A DNA stretch of 5,779 nt from an uncultured Pseudomonadales bacterium (GTDB lineage Bacteria; Pseudomonadota; Gammaproteobacteria; Pseudomonadales; IMCC2047): assembly GCA_947258895.1 (NCBI GenBank), contig CAMYKE010000114.1, positions 1-5,779 of the forward strand. The letters are read 5' to 3'. Shown piece after piece: positions 1 through 5,779 of the stretch (the first letter of the stretch is position 1; every line of letters starts with the position of its first letter). The translations under genes were made by a program, and so were the position numbers. The notes beneath the pieces are model-generated. The model was not told the DNA's origin. It saw only the letters and a program-made list of their open reading frames with translations, and searched no databases.

Positions 1-1052
1 TTGCCGTACTCAACATCCTGGCGCGGCTTGGCGCGGGCTTCGATATCGTGTCCGGCGGTGAGCACGAGAGGGTTGTGGCCGCCGGGGGTGATCCCGCCAG
101 GGTGATATTCTCCGGCGTCGGTAAACGCCGCGAGGAAATAAATCGCGCGCTGGAGGTCGGCGTACATCGCTTTAACGTGGAGTCTCCCGCCGAACTCGAA
201 ACCATCAATGCCGTCGCCGCCGATCTGGGCAAAGTGGCACCGATCTCGGTGCGGGTGAATCCCGATGTGGACGCGGGCACGCACCCCTATATTTCCACCG
301 GCCTGAAGGAGAACAAGTTCGGCGTGGACATCGCCGTGGCCCCGGCCCTGTACCGGCGCGCCGCGCAGCTGGAGCACGTGCAGATCAGGGGCGTCGATTG
401 CCATATCGGCAGCCAGCTGACCGAGCTCGACCCATTTCTGGACGCACTGGAGCGGGTACTGGCACTGGTCGAGACGCTGGCCAGGGAAGGTATTCGGCTT
501 GAGCACCTGGACCTGGGGGGTGGGCTGGGGGTGCCCTACGCCGACGAGACACCGCCTCACCCTCGCGAATACGCTGCTGCGATCGTCACGCGCATCGCAC
601 AGCATGATTTGAAACTGGTATTCGAACCGGGCCGTTCGATCGCAGCCAATGCAGGTATCCTCGTAACCCGGGTCGAGCTTCTGAAAAGCAACCAGGACAA
701 GGATTTTGCGATCGTCGATGCGGCCATGAATGACCTGCTGCGGCCGGCCCTCTACGACGCCTGGCAGGATATCATTCCGGTGCGACCGCGCGCGGGGAAT
801 ACCCGTAACTACGATGTGGTCGGGCCGGTCTGCGAAACGGGTGATTTCCTGGGCAAGGACCGGCAGTTGTGCCTGCAGCCCGGCGATTTGCTCGCGGTTC
901 GCTCCGCCGGAGCCTACGGCTTTACCATGAGCTCCAACTATAATTCCCGCAATCGGGTGGCGGAAATCATGGTCGATGGCGACCGGTTTTTTACCATCCG
1001 TCGACGTGAAAACATCGCCGACCAACTCGCGCTGGAGAGCCTGCTGCCATGA
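1..1052 (+). CDS. lysA: Diaminopimelate decarboxylase, 5'-truncated by window edge
   Basis: Catalyses decarboxylation of meso-diaminopimelate to L-lysine, the last step of lysine synthesis; a cytosolic PLP enzyme of fold type III (alanine racemase-like barrel). The frame is open from base 3, so 349 residues are visible. The family is usually about 415 long, so roughly the first 65 residues are missing, including the PLP-lysine (YAVKAN-type) motif. Visible hallmarks: GAGFDIVSGGE at nt 33-65, HIGSQ at nt 402-416, the glycine-rich LDLGGGLG near nt 507-530, EPGRS (PLP phosphate binding) at nt 624-638, CETGD with the substrate-binding Cys at nt 831-845, and GAYGFTMSSNYN just after nt 906. The C-terminus looks complete. 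The GTG at 48 is an internal valine codon, not a start. The stop TGA (1050-1052) overlaps an ATG (1049) opening a 31-codon ORF. dapF, the preceding enzyme of the pathway, follows 96 bp downstream, which fits a lysine/DAP operon. Identification is very secure. Confidence 0.97.
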   Translation, partial: AVLNILARLGAGFDIVSGGEHERVVAAGGDPARVIFSGVGKRREEINRALEVGVHRFNVESPAELETINAVAADLGKVAPISVRVNPDVDAGTHPYISTGLKENKFGVDIAVAPALYRRAAQLEHVQIRGVDCHIGSQLTELDPFLDALERVLALVETLAREGIRLEHLDLGGGLGVPYADETPPHPREYAAAIVTRIAQHDLKLVFEPGRSIAANAGILVTRVELLKSNQDKDFAIVDAAMNDLLRPALYDAWQDIIPVRPRAGNTRNYDVVGPVCETGDFLGKDRQLCLQPGDLLAVRSAGAYGFTMSSNYNSRNRVAEIMVDGDRFFTIRRRENIADQLALESLLP

Positions 1053-1144
1053 CGGGACCACAGCCCGGTGCGCCTGGCCAACCGCACGTTTTCTTTCCCG
1101 GGAAGCGCCTGCAAATGTTGCGCCTGACGAATGGTGGCCGGTAG
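1049..1144 (+). CDS. Possible 31-codon micro-ORF between lysA and dapF
   Basis: This small frame begins with an ATG overlapping the lysA stop (ATGA), is preceded by GGAGAG about 9 nt upstream, and ends in TAG four bases before the dapF ATG at 1149. The predicted peptide starts [12 protein letters not shown] and ends RLTNGGR; it is Gly/Pro/Arg-rich, has no signal peptide or membrane segment, and I recognise no family. dapF itself has no convincing ribosome binding site, so the ORF might pass ribosomes from lysA to dapF by translational coupling. It may equally be an unselected open frame in a 96-bp spacer. The function is inference only. Confidence 0.25.
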   Translation: MTGPQPGAPGQPHVFFPGKRLQMLRLTNGGR

Positions 1145-1148
1145 CAGA

Positions 1149-1979
1149 ATGTTCCTGAAATTTACCAAGATGCACGGTTGCGGTAACGACTTTATGGTCG
1201 TCGATCTGGTCAGCCAGTATGTCAAACTGCGTCCGCAGCTGATTCGCAAATGGGGTGACCGGCATTTCGGCGTTGGTTTTGACCAGTTCCTGGTGGTTGA
1301 ACCGCCGCACAACCCTGAGGCAGATTTTCGCTACCGCATTTACAACGCAGACGGTAGCGAAGTAGAGCAGTGCGGCAACGGTGCGCGCTGTTTCGCCCGC
1401 TTTGTGCGCGACAAAAACCTGTCGACCAAGGACCGATTGCTTGTCGAAACCAAAGCCGGCGAGATCGTACTCGAAATCGTCGACCGGAATCGCGTGAGAG
1501 TAGACATGGGTGTTCCGGAGCTGGAACCATCACGTATTCCCTTCGCCGCCGAGCAGCGATCTGTCGATTACGAGCTGGCAGTGGCGGGTGAACAACTGGA
1601 CGTGAGCGCGGTGTCGATGGGCAATCCCCACGTGGTTACGATAGTCGAGGACATCGACCAGGCGCCGGTGGCAACCCTGGGACCGGCACTCGAACAGCAT
1701 GAGCGCTTTCCCAACCACGTTAATGCCGGATTCATGCAAATCCAGTCACCCGCCGAGATCCGGCTGCGGGTCTATGAACGAGGCGCAGGCGAAACCCTTG
1801 CCTGTGGCACCGGCGCCTGCGCAGCGGTTGTTGCTGGCCGGTTGCGCGGCTTGCTGGATGAAGAGGTGGAAGTACATTTACGGGGCGGCACCGTTACCAT
1901 CCATTGGCCTGGCGAAGGCCAGGCCGTTACCATTACTGGCCCCTGCACTAAAGTCTTTGAAGGAAGAATCTATCTATGA
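1149..1979 (+). CDS. dapF: Diaminopimelate epimerase
   Basis: Interconverts LL- and meso-diaminopimelate without a cofactor, using two cysteines as acid/base. It supplies meso-DAP for peptidoglycan and for LysA. The protein is 276 residues, against 274 in E. coli. Visible motifs: KMHGCGNDF at residues 7-15 (substrate-binding Asn13), [16 protein letters not shown] at 66-81 with catalytic Cys75, GNPH at 158-161, and [15 protein letters not shown] at 210-224 with catalytic Cys219. Both halves of the pseudo-symmetric fold are therefore present. The ATG at 1149 is chosen because [15 protein letters not shown] aligns with the family N-terminus; the in-frame ATG at 1131 would add six unsupported residues. 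No strong Shine-Dalgarno precedes 1149, only weak purine-rich GGTAGCAGA. The TGA stop overlaps the next gene's ATG by four bases. Function is secure; the exact start is fairly secure. Confidence 0.97.
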   Translation: MFLKFTKMHGCGNDFMVVDLVSQYVKLRPQLIRKWGDRHFGVGFDQFLVVEPPHNPEADFRYRIYNADGSEVEQCGNGARCFARFVRDKNLSTKDRLLVETKAGEIVLEIVDRNRVRVDMGVPELEPSRIPFAAEQRSVDYELAVAGEQLDVSAVSMGNPHVVTIVEDIDQAPVATLGPALEQHERFPNHVNAGFMQIQSPAEIRLRVYERGAGETLACGTGACAAVVAGRLRGLLDEEVEVHLRGGTVTIHWPGEGQAVTITGPCTKVFEGRIYL

Positions 1980-2665
1980 GCGACATGCCCGAGCCCTCCG
2001 ACCAAAACCCGCCCACGACCGCGCCGGACGATACCCAGGTGGCAGACTATCTGAGGAACAATATCCGGTTTTTCGAGGAGAACCCGGAGTTGCTGGATGG
2101 GCTCGCTATTCCCCACAGGGCAGGCGGCAGTGTTTCGCTGATAGAACGGCAGGTAGCGTCATTGCGCGAAGAAAACACCCGCCTGAAACGCCAGCTATCC
2201 ACGCTGATCAAACATGCGCATGATAACGACACGCTGTTCGGCAAAACCAGGGCGCTGTCGCTGCAACTTATGCAGACGCGGAACTATGATCAACTGCGCG
2301 AATGCATCGAGACGGCGATGGTAGATGAGTTCAACGCCACGGTATGCCGTCTGTGGTGGCTCGGCGCCAATAGTGAGCGTGCGCCGGCGCTGGAGCCCGG
2401 CGCGGTGAGCGATACGCTGACCCGAATGGTCGGGAAAGATGAAATTTTCTGTGGCCTGCTGCGAAAAGACGAGAGCGCCCTGCTGTTTGGCGAGCAGGCC
2501 AACCAGGCCGCCTCCGCGGCGGTGTTGACGCTACACCATGACGATGAATTGATTGCCGTGCTGGCGATTGCCAATGAGGATCGCGATTATTACCGCGACA
2601 GCATGGGCACCAGCATGTTGTCCTATATCGGTGAATTGCTAACCCAGGCCATGGTGATGCGTTAG
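1976..2665 (+). CDS. yigA: DUF484 family protein (YigA-like)
   Basis: A 229-residue cytosolic protein of the DUF484 family (E. coli YigA, about 235 residues). Its biochemical role is not established. Residues 1-20 are a Pro/Asp-rich variable tail. Residues 22-60 carry the family signature: [19 protein letters not shown], then [14 protein letters not shown]. Residues 57-85 are heptad-like ([19 protein letters not shown]) and probably form a coiled coil. About 95-229 forms the GAF-like domain, ending in [13 protein letters not shown]. In many relatives the stretch before MGT reads roughly GS.D..RF; here it is [11 protein letters not shown], a mild divergence. Start: the ATG overlaps the dapF stop (ATGA) and is preceded by AAGGAAG at 1960-1966, a good Shine-Dalgarno; an ATG three codons later is possible. 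The neighbour order lysA-dapF-DUF484 is typical, but xerC, the usual next gene, is absent. The stop codon interlocks with that of trmB on the other strand. Confidence 0.9.
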   Translation: MSDMPEPSDQNPPTTAPDDTQVADYLRNNIRFFEENPELLDGLAIPHRAGGSVSLIERQVASLREENTRLKRQLSTLIKHAHDNDTLFGKTRALSLQLMQTRNYDQLRECIETAMVDEFNATVCRLWWLGANSERAPALEPGAVSDTLTRMVGKDEIFCGLLRKDESALLFGEQANQAASAAVLTLHHDDELIAVLAIANEDRDYYRDSMGTSMLSYIGELLTQAMVMR

Positions 2666-3387
2666 ATCTTTGTAAACACCAGATCCCGGACGCCGTGCCC
2701 CAACCGCTCGCCGCGGCGCTCAAACTTGGTGGCCGGCCGATAATGCGGCTTCTCTGCATAATTTCCCGTTCCGGCGGCATTCACCAAACCGCCCGCTGCA
2801 CTCAATATCTCCAGCATATAAAAGGCATACGGTTCCCAGTCCGTGGCGGCGTGAAATTGTCCTCCCGGCTGCAGTTTGCGAAGCACCAGATCAATAAAGG
2901 CAGCTTGCACGATACGTCGTTTGTGGTGCCGTTTCTTGTGCCAGGGATCGGGGAAATACAGTTGCACCCGCTTCAGACTAGCGTCGGGGATGCAGGTTTT
3001 CAGCACTTCAATTGCGTCCGCGCGGTACACCCGCAGGTTGCGCAAAGCAGCGGCATCGGCGAGACGGAGCAAGCGGCCAACGCCAGGCTTATGGACTTCA
3101 ATGCCGATAAAGTCGGTCTCGGGCGCGGCCGCGGCCATGCTGACTAACGAATCCCCCATGCCAAAACCGATCTCCAGTACGAGCGGCGCCGCGTGTGCGA
3201 ATACCTGGCGCGGATCGATCAGCCCCGCCGCGAGTTCGAGACCGTACGCTGGCCATAAATCCGCATAGGCGCGCTGCTGACTCGGTGTCATGCGGCCGCC
3301 ACGCAATACATAGCTTCGAATATCGCGGCGCGGGCGGCCTGCCGGGGTAGTAGCGACCGTATCTTTTGTCGGGTTATCGGCCGCCAT
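2662..3387 (-). CDS. trmB: tRNA (guanine-N7-)-methyltransferase
   Basis: SAM-dependent Rossmann-fold methyltransferase forming m7G46 in the variable loop of tRNAs. The product is 241 residues, like E. coli TrmB (239). Visible in order: the N-terminal [20 protein letters not shown] (21-40), SAM motif [10 protein letters not shown] (72-80), the acidic end of strand 2 [13 protein letters not shown] (95-107), the catalytic/tRNA-binding motif [15 protein letters not shown] (144-158), ATDWEPYA (181-188), and the C-terminal [14 protein letters not shown] (220-233), which carries the family's T.FE.RG signature. All key residues appear intact. The ATG lies 3 nt after the DUF423 stop, with only a weak Shine-Dalgarno, so coupled translation from DUF423 is likely. 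The first ~20 residues are low-complexity and a slightly later start cannot be excluded. Its TAA shares bases with the DUF484 TAG on the opposite strand. Identification is very secure. Confidence 0.97.
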   Translation of the reverse strand: MAADNPTKDTVATTPAGRPRRDIRSYVLRGGRMTPSQQRAYADLWPAYGLELAAGLIDPRQVFAHAAPLVLEIGFGMGDSLVSMAAAAPETDFIGIEVHKPGVGRLLRLADAAALRNLRVYRADAIEVLKTCIPDASLKRVQLYFPDPWHKKRHHKRRIVQAAFIDLVLRKLQPGGQFHAATDWEPYAFYMLEILSAAGGLVNAAGTGNYAEKPHYRPATKFERRGERLGHGVRDLVFTKI

Positions 3388-3390
3388 GGT

Positions 3391-3762
3391 TTACTGCCGG
3401 GTAATGGCGACCAGCAGCGCCAGCCAGCCGCACAGGAACGCGACGCCACCCAGCGGGGTAACGGGTCCGAGCCATCGCAACTCGGTAAGCGCGAGCAAAT
3501 ACAGACTGCCGCTGAACAGCAGTACACCGGTAATAAACAGGTAGCCGCTTGCCTTGAGCGCGCCATTATCCGGGTACAGGTGCGCCAGGATGCCAACCAA
3601 CAACAACCCCAATGCATGGTAGAACTGGTACTGGACGCCGGTCTGGAATGCCGCCAGCAGCGACTCGGATATTCGCGTGCGCAGCCCGTGTGCGCCAAAA
3701 GCGCCGAACAGTACGGCCAGCAACCCGAATATCGATCCCGCCAACAAGAACGTTTTACTCAC
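3391..3762 (-). CDS. DUF423 family small integral membrane protein (YgdD-like)
   Basis: A 123-residue inner-membrane protein of the DUF423 family (E. coli YgdD, 131 residues). The molecular function is unknown. Signature segments: GAFGAHGL at residues 20-27, FQTGVQYQFYHALGLLL (39-55), LFSGSLYLLAL (81-91) and TPLGGVAFLCGWLALL (101-116). About four hydrophobic helices are visible: 5-23, 45-62, 72-91 and 99-119. Start choice: GTG at 3762 has AAAGG 4 nt and GAGG 10 nt upstream, and it puts GAFGAH at the same distance from the N-terminus as in YgdD. The TTG at 3789 would add MAGRRGKGA and lacks such a site. The gene sits 3 nt before trmB, so the two probably form one transcript. A terminator and about 250 bp of non-coding DNA separate it from rpoH upstream. 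Family assignment is secure; start moderately so. Confidence 0.92.
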   Translation of the reverse strand: MSKTFLLAGSIFGLLAVLFGAFGAHGLRTRISESLLAAFQTGVQYQFYHALGLLLVGILAHLYPDNGALKASGYLFITGVLLFSGSLYLLALTELRWLGPVTPLGGVAFLCGWLALLVAITRQ

Positions 3763-3764
3763 TG

Positions 3765-3776
3765 CACCTTTGCCTC
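3765..3776 (-). promoter_or_regulatory. Ribosome binding site supporting the DUF423 GTG start
   Basis: The minus strand reads GAGGCAAAGGTG just before the GTG at 3762. AAAGG lies 4 nt and GAGG 10 nt from the start codon; the second spacing is a little long and the first a little short. Either is better than anything in front of the TTG at 3789, so this site decides the start call. Confidence 0.5.
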
Positions 3777-3808
3777 GTCTCCCTGCCAACCATCATGCAG
3801 GTTGCGTG

Positions 3809-3817
3809 ATTATCCCA
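3809..3817 (-). promoter_or_regulatory. Candidate extended -10 promoter for DUF423-trmB
   Basis: The minus strand carries TGG-GATAAT, an extended -10 (TGn plus five of six bases of TATAAT), about 47 nt before the DUF423 GTG. No good -35 hexamer sits 17 bp upstream (GGTGGG), as is tolerated for extended -10 promoters. Transcription would start near 3802. This is a motif match only. Confidence 0.4.
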
Positions 3818-3958
3818 CGCCTTCTCCAGTTCCCACCTCACTTCGGACACCCTTATCGGGCCGACAGCGGACTTTCAGCGCCAGGCTATCCGACCACCGC
3901 CACGTAAACGAGAACAACGCCACACTCACACCGCTGCGCGCACTGCCCGGCGCGCCAA

Positions 3959-3992
3959 TAAAAAAGCCGTTGGCAATTTTGCCAACGGCTTT
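3959..3992 (-). terminator. Rho-independent terminator of rpoH
   Basis: A perfect 13-bp inverted repeat (3963-3975 with 3980-3992, four-base loop) with core GCCGTTGGCA. In the rpoH direction it is followed by a run of six T (3960-3965, partly within the stem). It begins about 20 nt after the rpoH stop, the expected place. On the plus strand the stem is followed by TTTCCATTTC, a much weaker tail, so its main job is on the minus strand. It insulates rpoH from DUF423-trmB. Confidence 0.92.
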
Positions 3993-4011
3993 CCATTTCA
4001 ATTCGCTAAAG

Positions 4012-4863
4012 TCAGGCTTCCATTGCCATCCTGATTTTCTTCATCGCGTTCTTTTCCAACTGCCGAATGCGCTCCGCAGACACGTCGTACTTGTCCGCCA
4101 ACTGGTGCAGGGTGGCCTTGTCCTCGCTTAACCAGCGTTGCTCGAGAATATCCTGGCTGCGGTCGTCCAGCTGTTCGATCGCGGCGCCCAGGCGTCGATT
4201 TGAAGATTCCGCCCAGTCCTGTTCCTCCAGCAGCAGTACCGGATCACTGCGTTGGAGTTCGAGGTAGTTTGCCGGAGCCTGGAACGACTTGTCATCATCG
4301 TCATCGACGGACATATCGAAGGACGCGTCATGGGCACTAAGCCGGCCTTCCATTTCCCGTACTACGCGAGCTTCAACGCCAAGATCCGCGGCGATCGTGT
4401 CGACTTCATCATTGGTTAACCAGGCGAGGCTTTTCTTGGCGCCGCGCAGGTTAAAAAACATCTTGCGCTGTGCCTTGGTGGTAGCAATCTTCACGATCCG
4501 CCAGTTACGCAGGATGAACTCGTGCATCTCTGCCTTTATCCAGTGCACCGCAAAGGACACCAGGCGCACGCCTTTTTCGGGGTTAAAGCGCTTCACGGCT
4601 TTCATCAAGCCGACGTTGCCTTCCTGGATCAAGTCCGCCTGGGACAGGCCATATCCGGAATAACTCTTGGCGATATGCACGACGAAGCGCAGATGCGACA
4701 TAACCAGCTGCCGCGCAGCATCCAGATCCTGATCATAGTAGAGCCTTTCGCCCAGCTCGCGTTCCTGTTCTACCGTTAAAATGGGGATGTTCGACACGGT
4801 CGCGATATAGGCAGCGACGTTGCCGCCCGGCGCCATGTTATCCACAGTTTGCAAGTAGTTCAT
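4012..4863 (-). CDS. rpoH: RNA polymerase heat-shock sigma factor sigma-32
   Basis: Alternative sigma-70-family factor directing RNA polymerase to heat-shock promoters. The product is 283 residues, against 284 in E. coli. Visible regions: 1.2/2.1 ([17 protein letters not shown], 57-73), the core-binding 2.2 segment [19 protein letters not shown] (77-95), 2.3-2.4 ([25 protein letters not shown], split over 99-123), the sigma-32-specific RpoH box QRKMFFNLR (132-140), and the region 4.2 helix-turn-helix [20 protein letters not shown] (251-270) ending KNAMKKIR. The RpoH box separates it from RpoD and RpoS. A run of five Asp (187-191) sits in the region 3-4 linker. Start: ATG 4863 has GGAG 9 nt upstream and fits the family N-terminus. 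The longer frame from TTG 4965 would run through the promoter. ftsX lies 98 bp upstream, as in E. coli. Regulation visible in sequence: own promoter, DnaA box in codons 6-9, terminator. Confidence 0.98.
   Translation of the reverse strand: MNYLQTVDNMAPGGNVAAYIATVSNIPILTVEQERELGERLYYDQDLDAARQLVMSHLRFVVHIAKSYSGYGLSQADLIQEGNVGLMKAVKRFNPEKGVRLVSFAVHWIKAEMHEFILRNWRIVKIATTKAQRKMFFNLRGAKKSLAWLTNDEVDTIAADLGVEARVVREMEGRLSAHDASFDMSVDDDDDKSFQAPANYLELQRSDPVLLLEEQDWAESSNRRLGAAIEQLDDRSQDILEQRWLSEDKATLHQLADKYDVSAERIRQLEKNAMKKIRMAMEA
4838..4846 (+). promoter_or_regulatory. Perfect DnaA box within rpoH codons 6-9
   Basis: TTATCCACA, the consensus high-affinity DnaA box, lies inside the first codons of rpoH, about 40 nt downstream of the transcription start expected from the promoter at 4892-4920. 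An exact match in either orientation is expected by chance about 0.04 times in a window of this size. DnaA is known to repress rpoH transcription in E. coli through DnaA boxes in its promoter region, so the location is meaningful. Binding here is inference. Confidence 0.55.
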
Positions 4864-4869
4864 GCAGTT

Positions 4870-4876
4870 ACTCCAT
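4870..4876 (-). promoter_or_regulatory. rpoH ribosome binding site, overlapped by a two-codon ORF
   Basis: The minus strand reads ATGGAGTAACTGC before the rpoH ATG; GGAG is the Shine-Dalgarno, 9 nt from the start. The same bases spell ATG-GAG-TAA, a minimal ORF ending 4 nt before the rpoH start. The site fixes the start at 4863. Confidence 0.7.
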
Positions 4877-4891
4877 AAAAATCGGGGCAAG

Positions 4892-4920
4892 ATATTAACA
4901 TTCTTTTCTAGGACTGCCAA
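4892..4920 (-). promoter_or_regulatory. Probable sigma-70-type promoter of rpoH
   Basis: TTGGCA (4915-4920, five of six to TTGACA) and TAATAT (4892-4897, four of six to TATAAT, with the key first T, A and last T kept) are separated by exactly 17 bp. Transcription would start near 4885 and give a leader of about 22 nt before the rpoH ATG. It lies wholly in the AT-rich 98-bp gap between ftsX and rpoH, so rpoH need not depend on read-through from ftsX. Motif reading only. Confidence 0.6.
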
Positions 4921-4961
4921 TAGTATTAAAAGTTTGCAGTGATGCGAATTTTTGCAACGCA

Positions 4962-5779
4962 TCAACGGGGTTCAATTGCGGCCAGGTGCCGCCCTACGGC
5001 TAGCCAGGCACCGATCACGCCTAACAGCCCGCTGAGCAGCAACAATAGCACGGTATACGCAAAACCCAACCCGGACAGATCAAAATCGCCGCTATAGGCG
5101 TGCACCAGGCGATCAACCGGCCCACGCAGCCAGAGCAGCACCAGGCTAATAAGCGCCCATGCCAAAATACCCCCGCCGAGCCCGTACCAGATACCCGCGT
5201 ACAGAAATGGCCTTCGCACAAATGCGTTAGTGCCGCCAACCAGCTTGATCACCACGATTTCCTCGCGCCGCGATTCGATCGCCAGACGAATCGTGTTACC
5301 GATTACCAGCAACACCGCGATGGACAGCAACAAACCCAGCATCCACACCGCGCGCTGGCCCAGCGCCATCAAGCTGTATAGCCGCTGCACCCATTCCAGA
5401 TCCAGTTGTACCTGTTCGACCGCATCGATCTCGCGCAATTCTTCGAGCAACTGGCGGGCGGCGGCAATGTCCGGGGTTGCGCTAGCCGGTTGCACGATTA
5501 TCACCGCCGGTAGCGGGTTTTCATCGAGGTATTCCAGTGCTTCGCCAAACCCCGACCGCTGGCGAAATTCCGCCAGCGCCGTAGCACGGGAAATGTACTC
5601 GGTTGTCCTTACATCAGGCCGCTGCTGCAGCTGCTGAGCCAGCGAGCGGCCATCTTCCTCACTCACATCCAGCCGCACATACACCGAAATTTTTACAGCG
5701 CCATCCCAGCCGGCGCTGAGTTGCTGGACATTTTGCAGGAAAACAAACAAACCGGCCGGCAGGGCAAGCGCAATCACAA
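4962..5779 (-). CDS. ftsX: Cell division protein FtsX, N-terminus cut by window edge
   Basis: Membrane subunit of the ABC-transporter-like FtsEX complex, which sits at the division septum and controls peptidoglycan hydrolysis through activators such as EnvC. About 271 residues are visible; E. coli FtsX has 352, so roughly 70-80 N-terminal residues lie outside. In the visible part: the end of TM1 (1-16), a periplasmic domain (about 20-140) with [20 protein letters not shown] (61-80) and [14 protein letters not shown] (84-97), then TM2 (142-164), the conserved cytoplasmic loop [20 protein letters not shown] (164-183) typical of FtsX/MacB permeases, TM3 (191-217) and TM4 (238-261). The GTG at 5775-5777 is an internal valine in TM1, not a start. 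The order ftsX then rpoH on one strand matches E. coli ftsYEX-rpoH, so ftsE is expected just beyond the window. No frameshift is seen. Confidence 0.96.
   Translation of the reverse strand, partial: VIALALPAGLFVFLQNVQQLSAGWDGAVKISVYVRLDVSEEDGRSLAQQLQQRPDVRTTEYISRATALAEFRQRSGFGEALEYLDENPLPAVIIVQPASATPDIAAARQLLEELREIDAVEQVQLDLEWVQRLYSLMALGQRAVWMLGLLLSIAVLLVIGNTIRLAIESRREEIVVIKLVGGTNAFVRRPFLYAGIWYGLGGGILAWALISLVLLWLRGPVDRLVHAYSGDFDLSGLGFAYTVLLLLLSGLLGVIGAWLAVGRHLAAIEPR

Larger units (their letters stand above)
3763..3958. other. Non-coding spacer between the DUF423 start and the rpoH terminator
   Basis: About 200 bp without a credible gene on either strand. It holds the candidate extended -10 (3809-3817), a weak sigma-32-like element (3853-3879) and a 13-codon frame on the minus strand (3755-3796) that overlaps the DUF423 start. 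Open frames crossing the region on the plus strand are antisense to rpoH or DUF423 and resemble nothing known. Confidence 0.6.

Noticed and set aside
510..535. G-rich run in lysA as a possible quadruplex
   Set aside because: Explained by the conserved glycine-rich LDLGGGLGV codons.
1131..1148. Upstream ATG for dapF adding six residues
   Set aside because: No ribosome site, and the family N-terminus begins at [10 protein letters not shown] (1149).
2193..2201. CTATCCACG as a second DnaA box
   Set aside because: Two mismatches to the consensus, inside DUF484 coding sequence and far from the rpoH box.
2709..2718. CGCCGCGGCG palindrome near the DUF484/trmB junction as a terminator
   Set aside because: Too short, no loop and no T tract on either strand.
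2695..3268. Plus-strand open frames opposite trmB
   Set aside because: Antisense to a complete, well-conserved trmB; their translations resemble no protein family.
3763..3789. TTG start for DUF423
   Set aside because: Adds a basic stretch not seen in the family; the GTG at 3762 has better ribosome binding sequence and matches the distance to GAFGAH.
3810..4001. 63-codon minus-strand frame in the rpoH-DUF423 gap
   Set aside because: Begins near the rpoH 3' end and runs through the terminator stem; no ribosome site and no known motif.
3580..4131. 183-codon plus-strand frame spanning DUF423, the spacer and the rpoH end
   Set aside because: Crosses two real genes in antisense and the rpoH terminator; composition is non-protein-like.
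4864..4965. 34-residue N-terminal extension of RpoH from a TTG at 4965
   Set aside because: It would overlap the ftsX stop and run through the promoter and ribosome site; no sigma-32 has such a segment, and ATG 4863 fits family length and has GGAG upstream.

Overview
The window reads as a chromosomal core region of a gammaproteobacterium. Two blocks typical of that class lie side by side: lysA-dapF-DUF484 (in Escherichia coli dapF-yigA precede xerC) and ftsX-rpoH (E. coli ftsY-ftsE-ftsX-rpoH). trmB lies a short distance downstream of rpoH, which recalls the Pseudomonas-like ftsYEX-rpoH ... trmB neighbourhood. I cannot place it more precisely. Base composition is fairly GC-rich and even, every gene is intact or cut only by the window edge, and I see no mobile element, CRISPR array, tRNA or rRNA.

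Layout. Positions 1-2665 are on the plus strand: the 3' part of lysA (diaminopimelate decarboxylase), a gap of about 96 bp with a possible 31-codon ORF, dapF (diaminopimelate epimerase), and a DUF484/YigA gene overlapping dapF by ATGA. DapF and LysA are the last two steps of the meso-diaminopimelate/lysine pathway. Positions 2662-3762 are on the minus strand: trmB (tRNA m7G46 methyltransferase) preceded by a small DUF423/YgdD membrane protein gene, 3 nt apart and probably co-transcribed. The plus and minus blocks meet tail to tail with interlocked stop codons (TTAG), so xerC does not follow DUF484 here. Positions 3763-4011 are non-coding: an intrinsic terminator for rpoH and probable promoter elements for DUF423-trmB. 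Positions 4012-4863 hold rpoH (heat-shock sigma-32), and 4962 to the window end holds most of ftsX (divisome/ABC-type membrane subunit), both on the minus strand.

The genes are ordinary housekeeping genes and I find no undescribed system. The most interesting signals are regulatory and sit around the rpoH start. A good sigma-70-type promoter lies in the ftsX-rpoH gap. An overlapping weak sigma-E-like element lies beside it. A perfect DnaA box TTATCCACA lies inside rpoH codons 6-9; DnaA control of rpoH is known in E. coli. A two-codon ORF is formed by the Shine-Dalgarno itself, and a small possible hairpin covers the start codon. Secondary points are the lysA-dapF micro-ORF, the DUF423 leader ORF and the missing xerC.
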